Source: UBA668 sp043740085
GTDB lineage: Bacteria > Actinomycetota > Acidimicrobiia > Acidimicrobiales > Ilumatobacteraceae
Reading direction: 5' to 3'
DNA: 64,000 bases
Assembly (NCBI GenBank): GCA_043740085.1
Contig: JAYUCY010000075.1
Span: 1 to 64,000, forward strand
Shown here: positions 15,336 to 24,109 of the stretch, in pieces
Layout of the letters: the number at the start of each line of letters is the position of its first letter
Numbering within the stretch: position 1 is the first letter of the stretch
Translations under genes and position numbers: made by a program
Notes under the pieces: model-generated
Database searches by the model: none
Seen by the model: only the letters and a program-made list of their open reading frames with translations
Told to the model about the DNA's origin: nothing

Positions 15336-17630
15336 TTACGCGAGCGAGTATTCGGCTTCGACCAGTTCGGCGGGACGCGGTCGCCCGAACAGGTACCCCT
15401 GGCCGCGGTCGCAACCTATTTCGCGCAGGCGGTTCAGTTGCAGCGGCGTCTCGACACCCTCGGCCACCACCGACAGCCCCAATGAGTGGCCCAGGTTCAC
15501 CACCGCCTCCACGATCGTGGAGTCTTCCTGATCAATGCCCAGCCCGTTGACAAACGTGCGGTCGACCTTGATTGCCTCCACCGGGAAACGCTTGAGATAG
15601 GTCAGCGACGAATAGCCGGTGCCGAAGTCATCAACGGCCAGGTGAAGGCCAAGGCTGCGCAACTCGCGCAAGGCAACGGTGGCGGCCTTCACATCGGCCA
15701 TCAACGCCGACTCGGTGATCTCCAACCACAGCGCACCAGCCGACACACCGGCCTCCGCCAAAGCCTCCGCAACGATGTCAACCAGCTGACTGCTCATCAG
15801 CTGGCGAACGCTGACGTTCACCGACACGGACAGATCACTAAAGCGCTGCGTGCTGTTGCGCCACTGACCCAGCTGCGCAAGCGATGACCGCAGCACCGCT
15901 GCGCCTAATTCGCCAATGAGACCGGTCTCCTCCGCCATCGGCAAGAACTGATCCGGGCCGAGCAACCCGCGCTCGGGATGCCGCCACCGGGCCAACACTT
16001 CAAAACCCACGAGGTGGCCATTTCCCAACTGAACAATCGGCTGGTAGTACGGCACGATCTCGCCGCGCTCCAACCCACGCCGCAACTCGTTGGTGGTGCG
16101 CAGCGTCAGGACCGTGGCATCGTGGATGCCGGGCGCGAACACTTCAACGCAGTCGCGACCGCGAGATTTTGCGCGGTACATCGCGGCATCCGCATCGCGC
16201 AACATCTCGGTGGTCGTCACACCCTCGCGATCCGAGATGGTGATGCCGATACTCGCCGACACGAACAGTTCTGCCCCATCGATAGTGAGTGGCTGTGCAA
16301 TCTCGGCACGCAGTTGCTCAGCAACCACGAACGGGTCGTAACTGCCACTGACGTCGCGAAGCATGACGATGAACTCGTCGCCACCGAAACGGCCCAGCAT
16401 GTCGCGGTCGCGCACCACCGAGCGAAGGCGCTCACTCATCGACTGCAACAGCTGGTCGCCGGCGCCATGACCCAGACTGTCATTGATCACCTTGAAGTTG
16501 TCGATGTCAATGAACAGCACCGCGATGGATCCGGGCTGAGCCGTTTCCAGGTACGAACCCAGCCGCTCGAGGAAACGGAATCGATTGGGCAGCCCGGTGA
16601 GCCCATCGTGCGTCGCCGCCCATTCCAGCCGCTCGGCATTGTGCCGCTGCTCGGTCACATCCTCGATGTGCGCGATGGCCAGCGAACCGCACTCACCGTC
16701 GTCCATGATCGACACCGACGTACGCGCCCAGACCACACCGCCGTCGCCGCGCACATAGCGCTTCTCCAAGCGGTAGTTCTCCGCGTCGCGATCCGCGGAC
16801 CGCCTCAGCTGCGCTGCGCTGCGCTGCCAATCATCGGGGTGGCTGATCTCCTCCACCGTGCGTCCGATGACGTCGTCTCGGGTGCGGCCCAGCATGGACA
16901 TCAGCGACTCGTTGACATCGATCAGCACCCCATCGGGCGAGGTGAACAGCGCCATCCCGGTGGGGGCGCCGTGGAACGCGAGACGGAAGCGCTCACGAGC
17001 TTTCTCCAACCGGCGGGTCTCGGCGACGCGTTGCGTGACGTCACGCAACGCGATCACCACTCGGTCCGGGTCGCGAAGGGGCAGATTGGCGTTGGCTTCC
17101 AGGATGACTTCGGTGCCATCGGACCGCATGAACGGCAGCGTCGGCTTCATCATGTCGTCGCCCTGGCGCAGTAGTCGCCACAGATCAGCCAACCGCGAGT
17201 GGTCGCCACCATCAAACAATTCGACGAAATACCGCCCCAGTAACGCGTCGCGGCCGCGGCCGGTGAGGGCGACGGTGTTGGCATTCACATCGATGATGCG
17301 ACCATCACGAGCCAACACGATCACCGCGTCGGGCAAGTCGTCGATCAGTTGGCGAAGACTGAGCTCGGCGCTGCGCAACTCGTCGAGGTTGACGTGTACA
17401 TGCTCCGCCCACTTCCCCGCCTGACGCAACGTGACGTATTGCGCGAACAGCCACAGCACGCCGAGCATAATGCCGATGACGGCGGTGGCACCGTTGGCAT
17501 GGCCCACGCCCAGTGCAGCAAAGCCGATCACCATGAACAGCGCCGTCATGACGAGCGCGACCCGGCCGCCCCATCGGGCGCTCGGTTCCCAACTCACCCG
17601 ATGATGTCCGTCGACCTGACTCGGCTGCAT
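15336..17630 (-). CDS. Membrane-bound PAS-PAS-GGDEF-EAL cyclic-di-GMP protein
   Basis: A 764-residue signalling protein: two transmembrane helices (about 20-70), two PAS domains (about 90-205 and 215-330), a GGDEF domain with an intact FGGDEF motif at about 415-420, and an EAL domain in which the signature reads EVLARW (544). The phosphodiesterase motif DDFGTGYSSL is intact. It could both make and break cyclic-di-GMP. I choose ATG 17630, because a strong AGGAGGT ribosome site lies seven bases upstream; a TTG at 17717 inside the end of pcnA is the alternative. It follows pcnA on the same strand. Confidence 0.93.
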   Translation of the reverse strand: MQPSQVDGHHRVSWEPSARWGGRVALVMTALFMVIGFAALGVGHANGATAVIGIMLGVLWLFAQYVTLRQAGKWAEHVHVNLDELRSAELSLRQLIDDLPDAVIVLARDGRIIDVNANTVALTGRGRDALLGRYFVELFDGGDHSRLADLWRLLRQGDDMMKPTLPFMRSDGTEVILEANANLPLRDPDRVVIALRDVTQRVAETRRLEKARERFRLAFHGAPTGMALFTSPDGVLIDVNESLMSMLGRTRDDVIGRTVEEISHPDDWQRSAAQLRRSADRDAENYRLEKRYVRGDGGVVWARTSVSIMDDGECGSLAIAHIEDVTEQRHNAERLEWAATHDGLTGLPNRFRFLERLGSYLETAQPGSIAVLFIDIDNFKVINDSLGHGAGDQLLQSMSERLRSVVRDRDMLGRFGGDEFIVMLRDVSGSYDPFVVAEQLRAEIAQPLTIDGAELFVSASIGITISDREGVTTTEMLRDADAAMYRAKSRGRDCVEVFAPGIHDATVLTLRTTNELRRGLERGEIVPYYQPIVQLGNGHLVGFEVLARWRHPERGLLGPDQFLPMAEETGLIGELGAAVLRSSLAQLGQWRNSTQRFSDLSVSVNVSVRQLMSSQLVDIVAEALAEAGVSAGALWLEITESALMADVKAATVALRELRSLGLHLAVDDFGTGYSSLTYLKRFPVEAIKVDRTFVNGLGIDQEDSTIVEAVVNLGHSLGLSVVAEGVETPLQLNRLREIGCDRGQGYLFGRPRPAELVEAEYSLA

Positions 17631-17682
17631 ATCCGCCGCTACCTCCTCGTCCTTCGGTCCGCCGACCGCCAGCGGAACGGTA

Positions 17683-19143
17683 TCACTCCGAGTGTTCGGT
17701 TCGCCACCATTTGTCAAGACGGCGGCTGGATTCCTCCTCGCCCAGCAGCCCTTCCTCCAACCGGATCTCCAGCAGGAAGGCCAACGCCCTGCCCACGGCC
17801 GGGCCCGGTGGCAACTGTAACTGCGCCATCACCTGCGCGCCGTTCAGCTCCGGACGGATGGCGGCCAACTCCTCGTGCACGGCCAACTCAGCGATGCGCG
17901 CCTCTAAGTCGTCCATGCGACGCGACAACACCAACGCCTTCTTCTCATTGCGGGTGGTGCAGTCGCAGCGGGTCAACACGTTCAGTTCCTGCAGGTACGG
18001 CCCCGCGTCGCGCACATAGCGACGCACGGCGGAATCGGTCCAGCCCATTGCGTAGGTGTGGAAGCGCAGGTGCAGTGCCACCAACTCGGTGATCGCATTC
18101 ACATCGTCGTTGCTGTAGCGCAGCGCTTCCAGGCGCTGACGCGTCATACGCGCACCCACCGCGTCGTGGTGGTGAAAGGTGACGCCCTTGCCCTTGAGAT
18201 AGCCACGCGTGCGAGGCTTGCCCACATCATGAAACAGTGCGGCGAGTCGCGTGCGACGAAAGTCGAACTCGGGGCGGCCGGGCGGCTGCTCAGCGGGCGG
18301 CCGCACGTTCTCTAACACGGCAAGAGAGTGGGTCAGCACATCCTTATGGCGATGGATTGGATCCTGCTCGAGACGCATCTTGGGCAGCTCTGGCAGGAAC
18401 TCGTCGGCCAGCCCGGTGTCGATCGCAAACCACAGACCAGCGGTCGGGTGCGGCAACGTGATCAGCTTGTCGAGTTCGTCACGAATGCGCTCCGCCGAGA
18501 CAATCTCCAGCCGCCCCTTCATCGCCGTCACGGCCTCCACCAACTCGGGGACAGGCGTGGCCTGCAACCGGGCAATGAAGCGCGCCGCACGCAACATGCG
18601 CAGCGGGTCGTCACTGAAGCTGATCTCCGGAGCGAGCGGCGTGCGGAGAGTGCGCGTCAGTAGATCGACGGCGCCGCCGAACGGGTCGACCAGTGTTGGC
18701 GAATCGGTGGTCAGCTCCAATGCCATGGCGTTGATGGTGAAGTCGCGACGCGAGAGGTCGGCCTCAATTTGATCGCTGAACTCGACATCCGGCTTGCGTG
18801 AATCATCGTGATAGGCCTCAGCGCGATGGGTGGTGATCTCGTACACCCGATCGCCGTGAGCGCCGTGCTTTCTTGCCCCGATGGTGCCGAAGCGTTCGCC
18901 CTGCGTCCAGATCGCGTCGGCCCACCCACGCAGCAGCCGTTTGATGTCGTCAGGCCGCGCGTCTGTGGTGGCGTCAAAGTCGTACAGCTCAGTGGCACCA
19001 CTGCCGATTGGGGCGCCGGACTCGCCCGCCAACAGGTCGCGAACCGTGCCACCGACCAGATACAGGCGAAAGCCCGCGGAACGAAAGCGGTCGCTGAGTG
19101 GAGCCAGCTCGGCAAGTACCGGCTGGAAGCGCTCCGGAATCAC
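17683..19143 (-). CDS. pcnA: CCA tRNA nucleotidyltransferase / poly(A) polymerase family
   Basis: A 486-residue class II nucleotidyltransferase. The head domain has LYLVGGTVRDLL and the catalytic DFDATTD, followed by LSRRDFTINAMALEL and the RNA-binding neck. An HD domain (ALFHDVGKPRTR, HHDAVGARM) sits near residues 290-330. It most likely adds or repairs the 3' CCA of tRNAs. That function is needed here, since the tRNA-Ala gene in this window does not encode CCA. The 5' end overlaps the deacetylase gene by four bases. Confidence 0.93.
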   Translation of the reverse strand: MIPERFQPVLAELAPLSDRFRSAGFRLYLVGGTVRDLLAGESGAPIGSGATELYDFDATTDARPDDIKRLLRGWADAIWTQGERFGTIGARKHGAHGDRVYEITTHRAEAYHDDSRKPDVEFSDQIEADLSRRDFTINAMALELTTDSPTLVDPFGGAVDLLTRTLRTPLAPEISFSDDPLRMLRAARFIARLQATPVPELVEAVTAMKGRLEIVSAERIRDELDKLITLPHPTAGLWFAIDTGLADEFLPELPKMRLEQDPIHRHKDVLTHSLAVLENVRPPAEQPPGRPEFDFRRTRLAALFHDVGKPRTRGYLKGKGVTFHHHDAVGARMTRQRLEALRYSNDDVNAITELVALHLRFHTYAMGWTDSAVRRYVRDAGPYLQELNVLTRCDCTTRNEKKALVLSRRMDDLEARIAELAVHEELAAIRPELNGAQVMAQLQLPPGPAVGRALAFLLEIRLEEGLLGEEESSRRLDKWWRTEHSE

Positions 19144-20180
19144 GACTGGCCCTCCAACGGGCCTTCCAGCAGACCTTCGTGATCCCAGAAGTCGTACGCC
19201 CGGCGCGCCGCACCAAACCCCGGTCCACCACTGGTTGACGCCTCAATGGGGGCACCCGGTTCGCCCGCCATCTCCCGCAGCACAGTTGCCGACGAAAAGG
19301 TGAGCGCATCGAGGTCGTAGCCGCCCTCCAGCATCACCAGTCGGCGGCCGGCCGGGACGAGCGACAGCACACGCTGGGTCAGTGGCGCATAGTCGCCAGC
19401 CGTGAGTGCCAGCTCAGTGATTGGGTCGTTGCGATGCGCGTCGAAACCTGCGGACACGATGATCCACGTCGGCGCGAACCGATCGGCGATCGGCGCGACC
19501 AATTGGTCGAACGCAGCGAGATACACATCGCCGGTAGCACCGGGCGGCAACGGAATATTGACGGTCGTGCCGCGCGCAGCACCCTCGCCAACCTCGGTGT
19601 GGCGCCCGGTACCCGGGTACAACGGCCACTGATGCAGGCTGACGAACAGCACTCGCGGGTCATGGTAGAAGACCGCCTGCGTGCCATTCCCGTGGTGCGC
19701 GTCGTAGTCAAAAATCATGACGCGTTCGCCCTGGTCGGCCAGGGCTGCGGCCGCCACGGCTACGTTGTTGACGAAGCAGAAACCCATCGACTCATCACGC
19801 GTCGCGTGGTGACCCGGAGGACGCACGGCACAGAAGGCCGCATCGCCACGGCCCTCCTGTAGGGCACGCACCGCTGTCAGCCCGGCGCCAGCCGCCAACG
19901 TTGCCGCTGTCCACGAACCAGCGCTGGCATACGTGTCGGCATCCAGCCGGCCACCCCCGGCCGCGCAGATCCCCTCGATGCGATCCAGGTACGCAGCAGG
20001 GTGCACTCGCTCAAGGTCGGCACGGGTGGCTGCCAGCGGGTCGAGCGGCGCGATGGCATCGGTGAGCCCAGCCAAGCGGACGCCATCAAGCACGGCCTGC
20101 AGGCGCTCGGGGCGCTCCGGATGGCGCGGCCCCGCAAGGTGTTCGAGATAGGCGGCATGAGTGGCGAACAGCACGGTCAC
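19140..20180 (-). CDS. Histone deacetylase/AcuC-family amidohydrolase
   Basis: A 346-residue zinc-dependent deacetylase-fold protein. The active-site pieces are present: RPPGHHAT with the paired histidines (near residue 122), FDYDAHHGNGTQ with the zinc-binding Asp and His, and SAGFDAH with the second zinc Asp. Relatives act on acetylpolyamines, acetylated proteins such as acyl-CoA synthetase, or acetoin-related substrates; the substrate here is not evident. It is first in a minus-strand unit with pcnA and the GGDEF-EAL gene. Confidence 0.9.
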   Translation of the reverse strand: MTVLFATHAAYLEHLAGPRHPERPERLQAVLDGVRLAGLTDAIAPLDPLAATRADLERVHPAAYLDRIEGICAAGGGRLDADTYASAGSWTAATLAAGAGLTAVRALQEGRGDAAFCAVRPPGHHATRDESMGFCFVNNVAVAAAALADQGERVMIFDYDAHHGNGTQAVFYHDPRVLFVSLHQWPLYPGTGRHTEVGEGAARGTTVNIPLPPGATGDVYLAAFDQLVAPIADRFAPTWIIVSAGFDAHRNDPITELALTAGDYAPLTQRVLSLVPAGRRLVMLEGGYDLDALTFSSATVLREMAGEPGAPIEASTSGGPGFGAARRAYDFWDHEGLLEGPLEGQS

Positions 20181-20252
20181 GAGCAGCGACGCTATCGGCC
20201 GCGCCGCAGCAGCGAAGTTCCTGACGGCGAACGAGCAGCTACCGTCAGGGCA

Positions 20253-21053
20253 GTGAGTAGCAAGCCCTCGAACAGCACCCCGCGAAGCAGCACTATCGAT
20301 TCACGCGACTTCGCGTCGGCGCCGCTGGTCCTGCATGGCAACGGGGTCTCGTGCCGCGTGCAGCACTGGTCGTTCCAGCCTCAGACTGCGCAGTTGGTGC
20401 TCTACCACCAGCAGCGGCTCCCCACGCTCGCCGACCTGCTGCGCTGGTCCGAACGCCTCGCCGAACTGGGCTACACCACCGTGCGCACCACGGCTTTAGC
20501 CGTACCGGCAGGGCTGCGCGCTGAAACCGCCGGGTTCCACGCCATCCAAGAGTTGGTCCTGCTGGAACACACCGACCCTCGCTGCACGGTCAACTCGCGA
20601 ACGGCTCGCGACCTCTCGACACAGGCCATCACGACACAGGGCATCACGACACATCGATTGGCGGCCAGCCAGTACAGGGCGGCGAGTGCCATCGACGTTG
20701 CCGCGTTCACCGAGGACTGGGGGCTGGAACCACGCGCCATCGCCGACGTGTGCGCAGCCACGCCACGATCCCGTGCCCGTGGGGCTGGCAGCCCACTCAG
20801 CGCGTATGCACTCAGTGGTCGCGACTCCAAGCAGGGCTTTCTACAACGTCTGGCAGTTGCCCCCAGCCGGCAGCGTGCTGGCCTGGGCCGCGCCCTCGTG
20901 CTGGATTCGCTGCAATGGATGGCGCGGTGGCGCGTGCAGCGCGTGCTGGTCAATACACCCACCGACAACTTCCCTGCACTCGCGTTGTATGAGCAGCTCG
21001 GCTTTCTACGAATGGGTGAGCGCCTACGCGTCTATGAGCGTGATCTGCAATGA
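20253..21053 (+). CDS. GNAT-family N-acetyltransferase
   Basis: A 266-residue protein whose C-terminal half is a GNAT domain. The acetyl-CoA-binding motif A reads LQRLAVAPSRQRAGLGRALV (Q/RxxGxG/A), followed by NTPTDNFPALALYEQLGF. The first 120 residues look like a degenerate first GNAT half (VLYHQQRLPTLADLLRW). It starts with GTG 20253; the open frame extends further upstream into the divergent deacetylase gene without a better start. The stop overlaps the next gene by ATGA, the first of several couplings in this cluster. Confidence 0.8.
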   Translation: MSSKPSNSTPRSSTIDSRDFASAPLVLHGNGVSCRVQHWSFQPQTAQLVLYHQQRLPTLADLLRWSERLAELGYTTVRTTALAVPAGLRAETAGFHAIQELVLLEHTDPRCTVNSRTARDLSTQAITTQGITTHRLAASQYRAASAIDVAAFTEDWGLEPRAIADVCAATPRSRARGAGSPLSAYALSGRDSKQGFLQRLAVAPSRQRAGLGRALVLDSLQWMARWRVQRVLVNTPTDNFPALALYEQLGFLRMGERLRVYERDLQ

Positions 21054-23203
21054 GCCGCCAGCGGTGCGCACCACGCCTGCTTGCGGCAGTCGCAGCGATG
21101 CTGACCTGTGCCACCACCGTTGGCCTCGTGCCCAGTGGCTCGGTTGCCGCGCTGGCGCCTCGTCTGGGCCTCGTTGCTCAGGCGCCATACGGTGTCGCGG
21201 CCGACGGCGTGGTCGAGTTCGTGCTGGCTGTCCCTACCACGCTCGACCCTTCCGCGCACCCCCAGGCCACCCTTGTTGTCACCGCCTATCGCGCTGTCAC
21301 CACCCGCACTGAAGTCACGGCTGCGCAGGCCGGCGATCTACCGCGCAGCATTGACAGCGTTGACCTTCCGCTGGCCACCTTGCCGCGCCCAGCCAGCGAT
21401 CAGGTCGGCGCCTCCGTGACGCTGGAAACCACGACTCGCACCGCTGCCGCCCTCCAATTGGCGCAACCTGGGCTGTACCCGGTGGTGCTTGAGCTTCGTG
21501 ACGGCGGCGTGGTCCTGGCCGAGCTGCTCACGTTCATTCACCGCCTCCCTTCGGCAACTGATGCGCAGGAAGTACCGCTGCCCGTGGCAATGGCAATGAC
21601 CACGACGTCGCCGGTGGTTCTGGACGACAACGCACAGGTGGTCATCGACGATGCGGCGCTGGCCGAGCTCACCCAACTTGCCGATCTATTGGAAGCCTCC
21701 ACCATGCCGGTCTCGGTGCGAGTACCGCCGGGTTTGCTCTTGGTAGTCGGCCAGTACGGTGACACTGGCGCCGCTGTCGCACAACGTCTGGCGGCGGGCT
21801 TGGCACGCAACGAGGTGCTGTCCGCACCGAGATATCCGCTGGACCCATCGCTGGCGGCAGCGGCCGGCCAGCAGGGGATGTTCACCGAGTGGTTGCGACA
21901 AGGCGAGGACGACCTCGCCGGCTTCATGACGAATCTTCCTTCAGACTCCGTCGCATTTATGGACGGCCCACTCAGCAACAGCGGGGGGGCGCTGCTTCGC
22001 GACCTGGGCACTCGGCTGATTGTCACCACGCCTGAGATCTTTGACCAGCTGTCGAACTCGACGGGCATCTTCACCGACTCCAGCCAACTGGTGCAACTGG
22101 AGGTTGCGCCCGGCGTCACGGTCGACGCCACGCTGGTTGACCGCGATCTTGACGGTGTCCTCGCACGCGGCACTACCACCCCCGCCCTCACCGGCATCTA
22201 CAGCGCGACCCACCTCCTCGCGTATCGCCAGGAGATCGTCGACAGCACCAAGGACCGCAACGGAAAATCTGTCGGTGACCCAAGCCGCCGTGGTGTCACC
22301 CTCGGGACGCCCGATCTTTCGCTGCCCAACACCAACACCTATCGCGCCGTCACCACACTGCTGGCCGACACACCGGGCCTCATGCCCACCACGCTGGAAG
22401 CACTAGGAGTGCGCACCAACCAGTTGGTGCTGCCTGGCCGCGGCGAAGTGGTCGTGGGTCTTGTCGAGAGGGTGGAGGGCAGCATCGACGACCGCGTGGC
22501 GACCGTTGCGGAACTCACGGAGGCGACCCGCACCACCGGCAGCATGTTGCCGACGGACGACCCGCGCCTGGCCGAGTGGAACACGACGATCAACATGCTG
22601 CCCACGAGTGCACTCACCGACGCACAGGTCAGCGCCAAGGCCGCCGCCATCAACTCCGAACTGGATGCCATCCGCGCCGCAGTGGAACTGCCCACGCCGT
22701 TTCAGTTCACGCTCACCGGGCGTACGACAACAGTGCCCATCCGGTTGTACAACCACAGCGACGTGCCGCTCACCGTGCGAGTCCACATGAGTAGCTCGAA
22801 ACTCGTCTTTGGCGACGACGTCACGGTGGAGCTTCCGCCGCAGTCGTCTGCGCCGGTCGATATCGAGATCGAGGCGCGCACCAACGGCAGCTTCCCAGTC
22901 ACGCTCACCGTCCTCACACCTACCGGGGACATTCTTGCGCAACCCGTGCCGCTGAACGCCAGCGTCAACGCGCTCAGCGGCAATCTGTTCACCGGCGCGT
23001 TTCTGGCGGTCGTACTCATCTGGTGGGTGCGCCACGCGCGCCGGAGTCGACGCACCCGCGTCGCGGCGCCGGCAGCCGACCGGCAGCCGGCACACCCCGG
23101 CGGCGAGGGCGACAACGGCACCGGCAACGAGGATCTGGACGGGGCGGTTGACGAGGCGGCGCTCTCACCCGATGCTGCAACGAGTATCCTTCCGCCCTCG
23201 TGA
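21050..23203 (+). CDS. DUF6049-type secreted, membrane-anchored protein
   Basis: A 717-residue protein with an N-terminal signal sequence (about residues 1-35), a long extracytoplasmic part with a beta-rich domain near 540-650 (FTLTGRTTTVPIRLYNHSDV), and a single C-terminal transmembrane helix (LFTGAFLAVVLIWWV) followed by a basic then acidic cytoplasmic tail. It corresponds in layout and position to the mycobacterial gene between pcnA and mviN (Rv3909). The function is unknown; its position suggests a cell-envelope role. It overlaps both neighbours by four bases. Confidence 0.82.
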   Translation: MSRQRCAPRLLAAVAAMLTCATTVGLVPSGSVAALAPRLGLVAQAPYGVAADGVVEFVLAVPTTLDPSAHPQATLVVTAYRAVTTRTEVTAAQAGDLPRSIDSVDLPLATLPRPASDQVGASVTLETTTRTAAALQLAQPGLYPVVLELRDGGVVLAELLTFIHRLPSATDAQEVPLPVAMAMTTTSPVVLDDNAQVVIDDAALAELTQLADLLEASTMPVSVRVPPGLLLVVGQYGDTGAAVAQRLAAGLARNEVLSAPRYPLDPSLAAAAGQQGMFTEWLRQGEDDLAGFMTNLPSDSVAFMDGPLSNSGGALLRDLGTRLIVTTPEIFDQLSNSTGIFTDSSQLVQLEVAPGVTVDATLVDRDLDGVLARGTTTPALTGIYSATHLLAYRQEIVDSTKDRNGKSVGDPSRRGVTLGTPDLSLPNTNTYRAVTTLLADTPGLMPTTLEALGVRTNQLVLPGRGEVVVGLVERVEGSIDDRVATVAELTEATRTTGSMLPTDDPRLAEWNTTINMLPTSALTDAQVSAKAAAINSELDAIRAAVELPTPFQFTLTGRTTTVPIRLYNHSDVPLTVRVHMSSSKLVFGDDVTVELPPQSSAPVDIEIEARTNGSFPVTLTVLTPTGDILAQPVPLNASVNALSGNLFTGAFLAVVLIWWVRHARRSRRTRVAAPAADRQPAHPGGEGDNGTGNEDLDGAVDEAALSPDAATSILPPS

Positions 23204-24045
23204 GCACTAACCGCGTCCGTATCGTCACCGACTCCGCGTGTGACCTGCCTCAGCACGTCGCCGACGAACTCGGGATCGAAATTGTCCCTCTCACTATCCG
23301 CATCGACGGCGAGGAGTATGTCGACCGTGCCGACCTCACGCCGGCCGAGTTCTGGGCCAAGTGCGCTGCCTCCCCTGCGCTCCCCGAAACTGCGGCACCG
23401 GCACCGGGTCAGTTCGAGGAGACATACCGCCGCCTGGCTGCCGACGGCGCCACCAGCGTGGTCACCATCAGCCTCAGCGCGTCACTCAGCGCCACCATGC
23501 AGTCGGCTGAACTCGGCGCTCGCGGCGTGGCCGATACTGTCGCTGTCACCGTGGTCGATAGCCAGCAGTGCACGCTCGGGCTCGGTGCAATCGTGATGGA
23601 CTGCGCACGGCTCGCCGTTGGTGGCGCCAGCCACCAAGCCGTGGTTGACCGTGCCCGCGACCTGGCGACCCGCACCAAGGTGTGGGGCGCGCTGGACACG
23701 CTGGAGAACCTGAAGAAGGGTGGCCGCATCGGTGGCGCCAAGGCGATGTTGGCGTCGGTGCTGTCGATCAAGCCGATCATCGAAGTACGCGACGGCAAAG
23801 TCGAAGAGGGTGGCAAACAGCGCACGCGCAGCAAGGCGTTGGCCTTCCTCGTGGAGACGCTGGTGAAGGCTGGACCGGTCGAGAACCTGATGGTCCTCAA
23901 CGCCGACTGCAGCGACGTCGATGCGTTCGTGGAGCAGTTGCGCCCGCACTACGCCGGCGAGATCGTGGTCGGTGACATCGGCCCGGTCGTCGGGAGTCAC
24001 ACCGGTCGCGGCACCATCGGTATCGCGTTCTGCGTCGCCGGCTAA
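23200..24045 (+). CDS. DegV-family fatty-acid-binding protein
   Basis: A 281-residue protein of the DegV/FakB fold, which binds a fatty acid for phosphorylation by a FakA-type kinase in other bacteria. Typical segments are RIVTDSACDLP, LTPAEFWAKCAASPALPETAAP-like ligand-pocket residues, TISLSASLSATMQSA, VVDSQQCTLGLG and a C-terminal GPVVGSHTGRGTIGI. It begins with GTG overlapping the previous stop (GTGA). No FakA is in the window. In mycobacteria this slot has no DegV gene, so it appears to be an insertion into the syntenic order. Confidence 0.92.
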   Translation: MSTNRVRIVTDSACDLPQHVADELGIEIVPLTIRIDGEEYVDRADLTPAEFWAKCAASPALPETAAPAPGQFEETYRRLAADGATSVVTISLSASLSATMQSAELGARGVADTVAVTVVDSQQCTLGLGAIVMDCARLAVGGASHQAVVDRARDLATRTKVWGALDTLENLKKGGRIGGAKAMLASVLSIKPIIEVRDGKVEEGGKQRTRSKALAFLVETLVKAGPVENLMVLNADCSDVDAFVEQLRPHYAGEIVVGDIGPVVGSHTGRGTIGIAFCVAG

Positions 24046-24109
24046 CAGCGCTCGGCGAGCGTATTGCCCGGTAACTGACGGCTCCCGCCACTATCGTCGA
24101 CGAGCGGAC

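Noticed and set aside
23921..24109. 63-residue N-terminal extension of the kinase
   Set aside because: It would overlap the end of the degV gene in another frame and is unconserved; ATG 24110 is directly before the kinase domain.
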